Positions 1 through 6,957 of a DNA stretch of 10,541 bases are shown here, in pieces. Position 1 is the stretch's first letter. Each line of letters begins with the position of its first letter. The stretch is taken from contig JAEUJR010000695.1 of assembly GCA_016793585.1 (NCBI GenBank), positions 1 through 10,541 on the forward strand. The letters are read 5' to 3'. This DNA comes from Archangium sp. (GTDB lineage: Bacteria > Myxococcota > Myxococcia > Myxococcales > Myxococcaceae). Made by a program: the position numbers and the translations under genes. The notes under the pieces were generated by a model. It worked only from the letters and a program-made list of their open reading frames with translations. It was not told where the DNA came from and ran no database searches.

Positions 1-668
1 ATGATGGGAATCATCGGCAGGTCGCTCGGGTAGTTCAGCACCACCGGCTGAATGTCTCCGGCCGACTTGCCCGACTGCAGCTTGAGCGCGAGGAAGAAGC
101 TGCCCGGCCGAATGTAGGGGCCGACGACGTCTTCGGTGCCCGTGGGAATGAAGTAGCGGTTGTCGGCCAGCCACTTCAGCATCGCGTCTTTGTTGTCGGC
201 CTTGAGCACCGCGTAGTCGTAGGGCCCGATGGACGACTGAATGACGAGCGGCGAGCTGCCGTTGCCCGCGTTCTCGGCGTCATCGACGGCCCGACCGGCG
301 GCCGAAGGCGCGGCGAACCCGAAGAAGGGGCCACCGTTGCAGTTGCCGGTCGCCTTCACCTGCACGAAGTAGCGCGGCTGCGTGGTGGCGGTCAGCTGGG
401 TGAAGAGCTCTTCGGTGCCGAGCTTGAGCGTCGGTACGCTGGGCACGGGCAACAGCCACCCGAAGTCCTTCGCGTCACCGGCGTACTGAATCTGAATGTG
501 CGCGGTGACCTGCCCATTGCTCGTCGCGAAGAGAATGCGCTCGCCAGCCTGCACGATGGGAACGGTCGGGTCAGGCGGCGCGAAGCAGCCGCACGCCTCG
601 GCCGGAGCAGCCCACGTCGCAACCGCGACGGCAGCGGTGAGCAGAACGCTCGAGATGGTCTTGATCAT
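1..668 (-). CDS. DUF2330 domain-containing secreted protein (3' end beyond the window)
   Basis: Partial gene: 222 codons are visible from ATG at 666-668, with no stop before the left edge. Residues 1-25 form a signal peptide (hydrophobic SSVLLTAAVAVA, then a signal peptidase I-type A-E-A site), so the mature protein would begin Cys-Gly-Cys and lie outside the cytoplasm. The segment after it fits my recollection of the DUF2330 family: Q40-x-x-ERILF, then VTAHIQIQYAGDAKDFGWLLPVP at about 54-76, split here as VTAHIQIQY followed by DFGWLLPVP. DUF2330 proteins are common in myxobacteria and other environmental bacteria, and their function is unknown. The start is supported by GGGGAG four bases upstream (673-678 on the complementary strand). 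A candidate sigma-54 promoter lies just in front (708-722). The gene is on the same strand as the CVCCH lipoprotein, 150 bp downstream of it, so it may be transcribed separately. The family call is by eye from motifs. Confidence 0.85.
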   Translation of the reverse strand, partial: MIKTISSVLLTAAVAVATWAAPAEACGCFAPPDPTVPIVQAGERILFATSNGQVTAHIQIQYAGDAKDFGWLLPVPSVPTLKLGTEELFTQLTATTQPRYFVQVKATGNCNGGPFFGFAAPSAAGRAVDDAENAGNGSSPLVIQSSIGPYDYAVLKADNKDAMLKWLADNRYFIPTGTEDVVGPYIRPGSFFLALKLQSGKSAGDIQPVVLNYPSDLPMIPI

Positions 669-707
669 GTGTCTCCCCAACGGCAGTGAAAGGCCCGGGC
701 GACGCTC

Positions 708-722
708 GCAGGGCTCGTGCCA
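708..722 (-). promoter_or_regulatory. Candidate sigma-54 (-24/-12) promoter of the DUF2330 gene
   Basis: Read on the minus strand the site is TGGCACGAGCCCTGC. It matches the sigma-54 consensus TGGCACG-N4-TTGC(A/T) in the whole -24 block and in TGC of the -12 block, with the required GG-N10-GC spacing. The first base of the -12 block is C instead of T, and the base after GC is G instead of A/T. A start about 12 bases downstream would fall near position 696. That gives a leader of roughly 28 bases containing the GGGGAG ribosome site at 673-678. It lies in the 150-bp gap between two same-strand genes, so it is positioned to drive only the DUF2330 gene. No enhancer-binding-protein site was recognised. 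Confidence 0.45.
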
Positions 723-818
723 AGCCCCGACTGTGAGCGATTTCAGGCTGTTTCACGAGGCCCGGCACGAAAGCTGTTCCGGTTCCTCGAAGAGACGCGA
801 TGGAAAACTGAGACGAGC

Positions 819-2186
819 TCAGGGGGCGGTGATGAGACACCGCGTGATGGGCATGAGCTGATCAGCCGACACGTAGAGGAAGTACTGGCGGCCCGAGACG
901 AGCGCGGCCGGAGAGCCCGAGGTGGGGAAGTGCTGGCTGAGGCCCTCGGGCACCACGCCGTACTTCACCGAGCCCGACGGCAGCGGCGTGCCGGTCGGGG
1001 GCACGTCGAGGCGCCAGAGCGTCTTCGCGGGCAGGTCGAGGTTGGGCCACACCGTCGGAGGCTTCGCGTCGGCCTCCATCACGTACACGTAGCGCGCCTT
1101 GCCTTTGCCCCAGGTGATGGTGCCGTCGGCCGCGATGCCCTCCGAGCCGGTGCAGGCCTTCGGCTCGAAGCGCAGCTGCTCCGAGAGCGGGCCGAGGCCG
1201 TCGTCGACGCCGATGAAGTTGGCGGGCGTGAGGCCGCGGTACTCGAGCTCCTTCTGCCAGAAGCGCTTCATGCGCGCGGGGTCGGTGGTGAGGAAGATGG
1301 AGTCGTTCGGCCGGCTCCAGTCGGACTTGGTGAAGCCGTTGTTCATCTCGGCAGGGAAGGCGCCGAGCGGAATCGTGTTCACGTCGCCCGAGCCGTGCGC
1401 GATGCCGCGGTCGGTGAACTGGTTGGCGAGGCTGCCTTCACGGTCGACGCTGAAGATGGAGGCCCCGGCGGGCGCGGCCGAGCCGTGGCAGCAGACGCAT
1501 GAGCTGGCGTTGATCTGCGAGCGCACCCAGGCCTCTTCGGCGAGGTACGCGGGGTCGTTGCGGCGCGGGTCGGCGTCGTTCACGCGGGGCCCCGGGTCTT
1601 TCGGGTAGTACGGGCGGCCGCTGCGCGAGTTGTTGCACTCGGCGTCTTTGCGGAACGAGCGGCCCTCTTCGGTCGAGCCGTGAATCGTCTCCCACACGCA
1701 GACCTGGCCGTTGGGCCCCTTGCCCGGCGCCTCGCCAGCCGCGGGCATGAAGCACTTGCGGGTCGGCAGCTTCCACGCGCTGTCAGAGGCGACGACCAGC
1801 TCGTCGTTCGCGCCGCCGCACAGGCCAGACGGCGTCCACACGCCGCCACCAAAGAGCTCACAGCCGGTTCGCGCGCTCGCGCACTTCGCGGCGTTGTTGC
1901 TCGCGATGTACGTACGGTTCTGCTCGGGCTTGGCGGCGAGAATGCAGAAGCCCAGCGACTCGGCCGGCGCGCAGGTGCCGCCGCCCAGGTAGCCACCCTT
2001 GAGGTCGTTGCAGTCCTTCTCGGCGGCCGCGGCCGTCCACGCGCCGAGGTAGTCCTTGCACTCGGCCATCTTGCTCTGCGGGCCCGTGTACTCGCAGCGC
2101 CCGATGATGTTGGCGGCGAGATCGGTAGGCTTGGCGCCGCAGCCGGCGAGCACGAGCAGCGGAACGAGGAGGGGGCGAAGAGTCAT
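819..2186 (-). CDS. Cys-rich lipoprotein with a single CxxCH (CVCCH) haem-binding-type motif
   Basis: 455 residues, unrecognised as a named family. The N-terminus MTLRPLLVPLLVLAGC has a lipobox (LAGC, lipidated Cys16), so a membrane-anchored lipoprotein is expected. Residues about 31-123 are Cys-rich and hold two similar loops: C59...GGYLGGG...C72 and C109...GGGVW...C123. These suggest small disulphide-stabilised repeats. CVCCH at 230-234 (bases 1485-1499) has the c-type cytochrome CxxCH pattern and is followed by Gly-Ser. No distal haem ligand can be assigned. The C-terminal part (about 360-455) looks beta-rich and ends with a Cys near the terminus (C450). ATG at 2186 was chosen because AAGGA sits seven bases before it; an in-frame TTG at 2204 would lie upstream of that site and of the signal sequence. 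A role in surface electron transfer or haem binding is inference from one motif. The gene is divergent from the large lipoprotein gene. Confidence 0.85.
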   Translation of the reverse strand: MTLRPLLVPLLVLAGCGAKPTDLAANIIGRCEYTGPQSKMAECKDYLGAWTAAAAEKDCNDLKGGYLGGGTCAPAESLGFCILAAKPEQNRTYIASNNAAKCASARTGCELFGGGVWTPSGLCGGANDELVVASDSAWKLPTRKCFMPAAGEAPGKGPNGQVCVWETIHGSTEEGRSFRKDAECNNSRSGRPYYPKDPGPRVNDADPRRNDPAYLAEEAWVRSQINASSCVCCHGSAAPAGASIFSVDREGSLANQFTDRGIAHGSGDVNTIPLGAFPAEMNNGFTKSDWSRPNDSIFLTTDPARMKRFWQKELEYRGLTPANFIGVDDGLGPLSEQLRFEPKACTGSEGIAADGTITWGKGKARYVYVMEADAKPPTVWPNLDLPAKTLWRLDVPPTGTPLPSGSVKYGVVPEGLSQHFPTSGSPAALVSGRQYFLYVSADQLMPITRCLITAP

Positions 2187-2313
2187 GGCGTCATCCTTAT
2201 ACAAAGGTTGTACAGACTCAACAAGTAGTCCGCTCGCTGATCAGACGCTCGTGATCGTGGTCAACCAGAGCGGGTTTCGTGGAAGAACGTGGGCTTCACC
2301 CGTGGGGGCTTCG
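2187..2313. promoter_or_regulatory. Divergent intergenic region between the two lipoprotein genes
   Basis: This 127-bp gap must contain the promoters of both flanking genes, as it is the only non-coding DNA upstream of either. It is locally more AT-rich near 2191-2226 than the surrounding genes. It contains the dyad TACAAAGGTTGTA (2200-2212: 5-bp arms, 3-bp centre), which could be an operator half or chance. I could not assign a convincing -10/-35 pair for either direction. Confidence 0.35.
2194..2198 (-). promoter_or_regulatory. Ribosome binding site deciding the start of the CVCCH lipoprotein
   Basis: The minus strand reads AAGGA here, followed by seven bases and ATG (2184-2186). Its position rules in favour of this ATG over the in-frame TTG at 2202-2204, which lies upstream of the site and has no comparable purine run before it. 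Confidence 0.6.
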
Positions 2314-5300
2314 ATGCGCGCCTGGTTTCTGCTCACGCTGTCGTTGGCGGGGTGTCTCGACGTCTCGCTGCCACAGAAGCCGGTGTTGGGGCCGGGCACG
2401 TTGCGGGCGACGGTGCTGGCGACGCGGCCCGGTCGCTCCTCACTCAGCCCGGCGGCGGGCGCGCGCATGCAGCTGGTCGGCTCGACCCTCGAGGCCGTGG
2501 CCGACGCCGATGGCAACGTCACGCTCTCGGGGCTGATGGTGTCGACGGGTCAGGTGCTGGTCGAGTTCGACGGAGACGGAACCCCCGCGTCGAAGCGGGC
2601 GCGGCTGTTGTCGCTCGAGGTGGTGCGGGCGGGCTTCGGCAAAGAAGTGAACCTGGGTCAGCTCGTGCTCGGCAGCACCAGCACCGTCGTGGGCATCGTG
2701 CGGCGCGCCGACGTCTCGGCCGCGACGGGGCACGGAGCCATCAGCGTGTTCGCCCCGCTGCTCCGGCCGCTGACGTTCACGGGAGACGACGGCGCGTTCG
2801 TGCTCGACGGGCTGCCCGAGGGCGACCTCACCATCGCGGCGTCGACGCCCGGCTACGAGAGCGCGAACGTCACCCTCTCGGTGGGCAGCGGCACCGAGCA
2901 TCGTCTGAGCCCGCTCTCGCTCCGACGTGCACCGCCGGGTGCCACCACCGCCACGCTGACGGGGCAGGTGCGCTCGGTCGACGGCGCTCCGCTGGAGCAG
3001 GTGAAGGTGCGAGCGCTGCGCGGCTCGAGCGAGGTCTCGACCACGACCGGCGCCGATGGCGTCTTCTCGTTCGCCTCACAGCCCATCGGGTTCGCGTTGG
3101 TGGCCTTCGAGAAGAGCGGGTTTGCACCGCTTACCGTCGGCAACGTCGTCGTCGAAGCGCCGACGACGACCATCGGCCCATTCTTTCTGTCGACCGGGAG
3201 CGGCGTGGTGGGCCCGTTGGTTCCGCCTGACGCTGGCGCAGGTGGTGGATCCGCAGGTGGTGGATCCGCGGCTGGTGGATCCGCGGCTGGTGGATCCGCA
3301 GGTGGTGGCTCCGCGGCTGGTGGATCCGCAGGTGGTGGATCCGCGGCTGGTGGATCCGCAGGTGGTGGCTCCGCAGGTGGTGGCTCTGCAGCGGGTGGCT
3401 CTGCAGGTGGGAGCCCAGACGCTGGCGTGACTCCGGTCGCGGTCGTGGGAGCGCCGCAGTTCGTCGCGCCCGGGTCGATGGTGACGCTCGACGGCACTGC
3501 GAGCACGGGCGCGCAGCCCCTCACCTATACGTGGACGGCGCTCGCGCCGAACGCCTCCACCGTGGTGGCGCCGAACGGAACCGTCACCGCGCACAGCGCC
3601 CGCTTCACGGTCGGAGCGGTAGGCAACGTCTTCGAGTTCTCGCTCGTCGTCACCGACCGCTTCGGCGTCAGCAGCACCAACGCGGCCATCGCGCGAGTCT
3701 CGGTGAGCCGAATTCCCACGGCGCGCTTCGGCCCCGACGGCGGCTCCTATTCTGGCGGAGACAGCATCGAGCTCGTCTCGACGTCCTTCGACGACGGCGG
3801 GCTGCTGCTCACCGGGCACTCGTGGGCGCAGGTGCCAACCGTCGCGGGCGCCACGCTCGTCGCCGATGGAGGGCGCGCGCTGCTGACGTTCCCGCCGCTG
3901 ATGATGGGTGACGCACCCGTGCTGGTCGGCGTCGAGCTGACCGTCACGAACGTGCTCGGCGCGACGTCGCCTCCCGCGCGTCAGACGTACGTCGCGCGGC
4001 CCGGCTCGGGCACGAACTGGACGCTGACCGCCGCCGTCGAGGGCCCGAACCCGATTCTCTTCACGGGCTCGAACCCACCCTCGCGCATCGTGCCGACCAT
4101 CACCACGAACCTCTCGTCGCCGAGCTACTCGCTGAGCTGGCAGTGCACCAACCTCACCACGACGAGCCAGGTGACCGACGGCGGCGTGTTCGAGTTCGTG
4201 GTGCCGCGCGTGGTGGGCCCCGACGTCATCGCGTCGTGTCAGGTGACCGCGACCGGCGCGCCGCCGCTCAACCCCGCCGTGTTGACGGCGACCGCGGCCT
4301 TCGTGCTGCGTGACGACGAGAACCCGTCGGTGGTGCTCTCGCGGCCGACCTTCGCGACGGCCCGCACGTCACCGTGGGGCCTGCTGCTGCGCACGAGCGA
4401 GCCCATCACCCTCTCGGGCCCGACCTGCCAGGTGCAGACAGTGGAGCGCGCCGGCAACGCGCTCATCGCCTTCTCGAGCCTGCTGGTGAACCCCACGCTC
4501 AACCCGCAGGTGTGCCCGGCGTGGACGGGGCAGCTCTCGGACTTCGCGAGCCCCGTGAACTTCGTGCCGAACGTGCCGCTGGCGCCCGCCTACTCGACCG
4601 CCGCCCTGTGGGAGGGCCCGTTCGTCTCGAGCGCGAGCTACGACGACCCGCGGCCGGTGGTGGTGGCTGCTGGTGTGCTGCCGTTCGACACGCTCGCCGC
4701 GTCGAACCCGCCGATGAACCCGCCCACGCCCTACGCCCTCGTCGCGCGCGACGGCACCTCGCTGCTCTCGTTCACCCTCGACGTGCTCAGCCCGCCCCGG
4801 CCGTGCTCGCCCGACTGCGTGTTGCCTGTGACGCCCATTCCCGTCACTGGCCTGCCCTCGGTGAACGGTGCGCCTCAGAACGGCCGCGCGGTCTCGAGCG
4901 GTACGCACCTGCTCGTGGCGATGCACGAGCATGACGGCGGCTTCGTCTACGCGCGCCGCTCGCCAGTTGGAGCCTGGTCGACGGTCGCCTTCGAGGGAGA
5001 GCTCTTCAACGCAGGCAACCAGGTTCGCCGGGTGGTCGTCATCGACGGCGGCGTGGTGAGCGACGTGTTCGACCCCGCCACGGCGACGTTCTCGTCGGCC
5101 GAGTTCGTCACCACGCTCCCCGCTGACGGTGGTGCCGTCGCCGGCGGCGAGACCCGCTACGGCTCGCGCAACGCGCTCGTCACCGTGTACCGCAACGGCG
5201 CCTTCTCGATGTTCCAGCGCGACCCGGGAACGGGCATGTGGGTCGTGGGCTCGGGTACGCCGGCGGCCCCCGGGCTCATCGCCTTCCGCCCTGCCGAAGA

Positions 5301-5697
5301 CACCAACGTGTCGACGTGGGCCACCCTCGCGGCCCGCACGGTCGCTCCGCACCTGGCCGTCTTCGAGCGCACCGGCGGCATTCGGGCCGTCAACTCGCTC
5401 GGGCCTGCGACGGGCGTCGACCTGATTCAGCGCGGCACCATTCACGTCGTGGCCGTCGCGCAGAACGGCGACCTGCGCTTGTACGCTGACACCCTCACCA
5501 CGAGCCTCATGAGCCCGATGGAGGGCCCGCCTCGCGCCGTGCCGCTCGCGCCTGGTGACAACCGCTTCGACCTCGACGTCTCGTGTGAAGCGGCGTGGCC
5601 GCGCCTCGGCTTCATCGAAGACGCGCTCATCGTCACCTGGCAGGAGCGCTGTGCTCCTTCGACGACGTGGCGCGTCGCCGCGCGCGTCATTCACTGA
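2314..5697 (+). CDS. Large multidomain surface lipoprotein (regulatory-like sandwiches, Gly/Ser/Ala linker, PKD-like modules, probable beta-propeller)
   Basis: 1127 residues. MRAWFLLTLSLAGC is a short lipoprotein signal peptide (lipobox LAGC, Cys14), which is why ATG 2314 was chosen; GGGGG at 2304-2308 is a possible ribosome site, and the frame is open further upstream without a better start. Three carboxypeptidase-regulatory-like sandwiches follow at about 29-90, 124-195 and 213-285. The latter two are the clearer ones, with the D-G-x-F-x-F/L-x-x-L/Q-P-x-G pattern. A low-complexity linker fills 310-364. Two PKD or K319L-like modules follow at about 373-467 (with LTYTWTAL) and 469-565. From about residue 770 recurrent strands near 865, 953, 1012, 1043 and 1103, each an L-V-x-V-type strand followed by a turn, suggest a beta-propeller. 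No catalytic motif was seen. The layout fits a surface adhesin or carbohydrate/protein-binding lipoprotein; the ligand is unknown. The gene ends 3 bp before the convergent ATP-grasp gene. Confidence 0.85.
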   Translation: MRAWFLLTLSLAGCLDVSLPQKPVLGPGTLRATVLATRPGRSSLSPAAGARMQLVGSTLEAVADADGNVTLSGLMVSTGQVLVEFDGDGTPASKRARLLSLEVVRAGFGKEVNLGQLVLGSTSTVVGIVRRADVSAATGHGAISVFAPLLRPLTFTGDDGAFVLDGLPEGDLTIAASTPGYESANVTLSVGSGTEHRLSPLSLRRAPPGATTATLTGQVRSVDGAPLEQVKVRALRGSSEVSTTTGADGVFSFASQPIGFALVAFEKSGFAPLTVGNVVVEAPTTTIGPFFLSTGSGVVGPLVPPDAGAGGGSAGGGSAAGGSAAGGSAGGGSAAGGSAGGGSAAGGSAGGGSAGGGSAAGGSAGGSPDAGVTPVAVVGAPQFVAPGSMVTLDGTASTGAQPLTYTWTALAPNASTVVAPNGTVTAHSARFTVGAVGNVFEFSLVVTDRFGVSSTNAAIARVSVSRIPTARFGPDGGSYSGGDSIELVSTSFDDGGLLLTGHSWAQVPTVAGATLVADGGRALLTFPPLMMGDAPVLVGVELTVTNVLGATSPPARQTYVARPGSGTNWTLTAAVEGPNPILFTGSNPPSRIVPTITTNLSSPSYSLSWQCTNLTTTSQVTDGGVFEFVVPRVVGPDVIASCQVTATGAPPLNPAVLTATAAFVLRDDENPSVVLSRPTFATARTSPWGLLLRTSEPITLSGPTCQVQTVERAGNALIAFSSLLVNPTLNPQVCPAWTGQLSDFASPVNFVPNVPLAPAYSTAALWEGPFVSSASYDDPRPVVVAAGVLPFDTLAASNPPMNPPTPYALVARDGTSLLSFTLDVLSPPRPCSPDCVLPVTPIPVTGLPSVNGAPQNGRAVSSGTHLLVAMHEHDGGFVYARRSPVGAWSTVAFEGELFNAGNQVRRVVVIDGGVVSDVFDPATATFSSAEFVTTLPADGGAVAGGETRYGSRNALVTVYRNGAFSMFQRDPGTGMWVVGSGTPAAPGLIAFRPAEDTNVSTWATLAARTVAPHLAVFERTGGIRAVNSLGPATGVDLIQRGTIHVVAVAQNGDLRLYADTLTTSLMSPMEGPPRAVPLAPGDNRFDLDVSCEAAWPRLGFIEDALIVTWQERCAPSTTWRVAARVIH
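3241..3405 (+). repeat. In-frame tandem repeat: 11 units of 15 bp coding [G/A]GGSA
   Basis: Eleven contiguous 15-bp units, with no indels, encode the pentapeptide Gly-Gly-Gly-Ser-Ala or Ala-Gly-Gly-Ser-Ala; a degenerate partial unit follows to about 3414. The units are nearly identical at DNA level: seven of the first eight carry GGATCC and differ mainly in the first codon (GGT or GCT) and last codon (GCA or GCG). The last three drift to GGC TCC/TCT. The repeat encodes a flexible hydrophilic linker separating the N-terminal sandwiches from the PKD-like modules. It keeps the reading frame at any copy number, so length variation between strains is expected. Confidence 0.95.
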
Positions 5698-5700
5698 GCG

Positions 5701-6915
5701 TCACGCGTACTCGACCTTCAGCGTCTCGATGGCGCTGCGAATGAGGGTGGTGACGGCGTCGGTGCGCTCATGGCGCAGCACGAGGTAGCCGTCGCCCTCG
5801 TAGCCGGCGTTCTTTCTCGCGCCGATGGTCGGCAGGCGGGCCTCGATGAGGTGTGGCGCGAGCAGCTGATGTGCCTGCTCCACGCCGCTCGTGCCGGTGA
5901 CGCGCCCGCGGCCCACACCGCGCAGCCACGCCGTCGCCGCCGCGAAGCGCCGGTTCCACGGCGCATCGAAGGCCCCATCGACGACGGCGCGCGCCCACGC
6001 CCTGTAGACGTCGACGTCGTTCACGAGGCCCGTCATCTGGCACAGCTGTGGGCCGGGCGGGCGCTGGGCAATCTCGCCGATGGCGATGGAGCCGTCGGGC
6101 CGCGCGAACCACTCCATGTGCGTCATGCCGTCGTCGAGGCCGAGCGCCCGAATCGCCGCGACGCCCGCCGCCTTCGCCCGCTCGTAGGTGGGCCGGTTCA
6201 CCTCGCGCGGCAGCCGGCAGACCCACTGCATCCACGGGTGCTCGAGCACCTCGAGACAGCCTGGCAGGTAGTCCGAGAACGAGAACGCGCGCGGGGTGCC
6301 CTTCACGGTGATGGTCTCGAAGCTGTGCTCGGTGCCCTGCAGCATCTCTTCGACGAGCACGGGCCGCTCGGCCTGGGGCGCCATGCGGCCGAGCACCTGT
6401 ACGAGCTCGTCGGCGGTGGCTGCGCGGTACGTCGACTTCGCGCCGACGCCGGCAGGCGGCTTCACCACGAGGGGGAACCCGACGCGCTCACCGAACTGCA
6501 GCGCCTGCTTCACGGTGGTGACGAGGGCGTGCTTCGCGACGGGTAGCCCAGCCGCGCGCAGTGCCTCCTTCATCAGCGCCTTCTCGCGGAAGAGCGTGGC
6601 CGTCTTCACTGGCGTGCCGGCGATGTCGAAGCGCTCCCGAACCTGCGCGAGCTGCACCATCAGCACTTCGTTGATGCCGACGAGGCGGTGCACGCGGCCG
6701 TGTTTGCGAGAGAGCAGCTTCACCGCCTCGGTGAGGTCGTCGACGCTGGTGCCGTCATCGACCAGCGCCACGTCGTCACAGAACGTGCGCACGTCGTCGG
6801 TGATGCGCCCGAAGACGCCGAGCAGCCGAACGTCGTCGAGCCGTGAGAGGGCCTTCACGAAGCGCATGACGTCGTACGTCGGAAACGGCGCGGCGAAGAC
6901 GACGTTGCGGGGCAC
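5701..6915 (-). CDS. ATP-grasp domain ligase, carbamoyl-phosphate-synthase/PurK-like fold
   Basis: 404 residues from GTG 6915. The protein starts with a Rossmann-like pre-ATP-grasp segment (PRNVVFAAPFP). The ATP-grasp core follows: an REKALMKEALRAAGLPV segment at about 111-127, nucleotide-binding VVKPPAGVGAKS at about 150-161, acidic E189/E190 of the hinge, HMEWF at 266-270 and GEIAQRPPG at 280-288. E268 and E281 are the expected magnesium ligands. Such enzymes join a carboxylate, via an acyl phosphate, to an amine, thiol or other nucleophile; the substrate is not predictable here. It is the third gene of a minus-strand operon, downstream of the Rossmann protein. GTG was preferred because homologous proteins begin near the NVVF strand; an in-frame TTG at 6933 would add six residues. 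GAGG (6926-6929) is 10-13 bases upstream of the GTG, so the ribosome site is weak. The start is uncertain, the family is not. Confidence 0.85.
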   Translation of the reverse strand: MPRNVVFAAPFPTYDVMRFVKALSRLDDVRLLGVFGRITDDVRTFCDDVALVDDGTSVDDLTEAVKLLSRKHGRVHRLVGINEVLMVQLAQVRERFDIAGTPVKTATLFREKALMKEALRAAGLPVAKHALVTTVKQALQFGERVGFPLVVKPPAGVGAKSTYRAATADELVQVLGRMAPQAERPVLVEEMLQGTEHSFETITVKGTPRAFSFSDYLPGCLEVLEHPWMQWVCRLPREVNRPTYERAKAAGVAAIRALGLDDGMTHMEWFARPDGSIAIGEIAQRPPGPQLCQMTGLVNDVDVYRAWARAVVDGAFDAPWNRRFAAATAWLRGVGRGRVTGTSGVEQAHQLLAPHLIEARLPTIGARKNAGYEGDGYLVLRHERTDAVTTLIRSAIETLKVEYA

Positions 6916-6957
6916 GAGTCGAGCGTGCCTCAAGCGACGGGGCAGCGACAGCTTCTG

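Noticed and set aside
803..822. Intrinsic terminator after the CVCCH lipoprotein
   Set aside because: A TGAG/CTCA stem of only 4 bp followed by a GTTTTCC run is too weak to call.
717..1502. Plus-strand open frame of 261 codons
   Set aside because: Antisense to the lipoprotein gene, with Arg/Ala/Gly-rich composition typical of GC-rich shadow frames and no recognisable domain.
2196..2224. TTGTTG-17-TATAAG promoter for the CVCCH lipoprotein on the minus strand
   Set aside because: The -35 match is weak, and transcription would begin about three bases before the ATG, deleting the AAGGA ribosome site that overlaps the proposed -10.
3241..3405. CRISPR array
   Set aside because: The repeats are contiguous 15-bp units without spacers and encode an in-frame linker.
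2853..3819. Minus-strand and other-frame open frames with Pro/Ala- or Asp-rich repeats
   Set aside because: They only mirror the 15-bp coding repeat at 3241-3405 and lack a start context or a domain.
4369..5694. Minus-strand open frame of 441 codons
   Set aside because: Antisense to the large lipoprotein; Arg/His/Val-rich shadow of GC-rich codons, no motif, no ribosome site.
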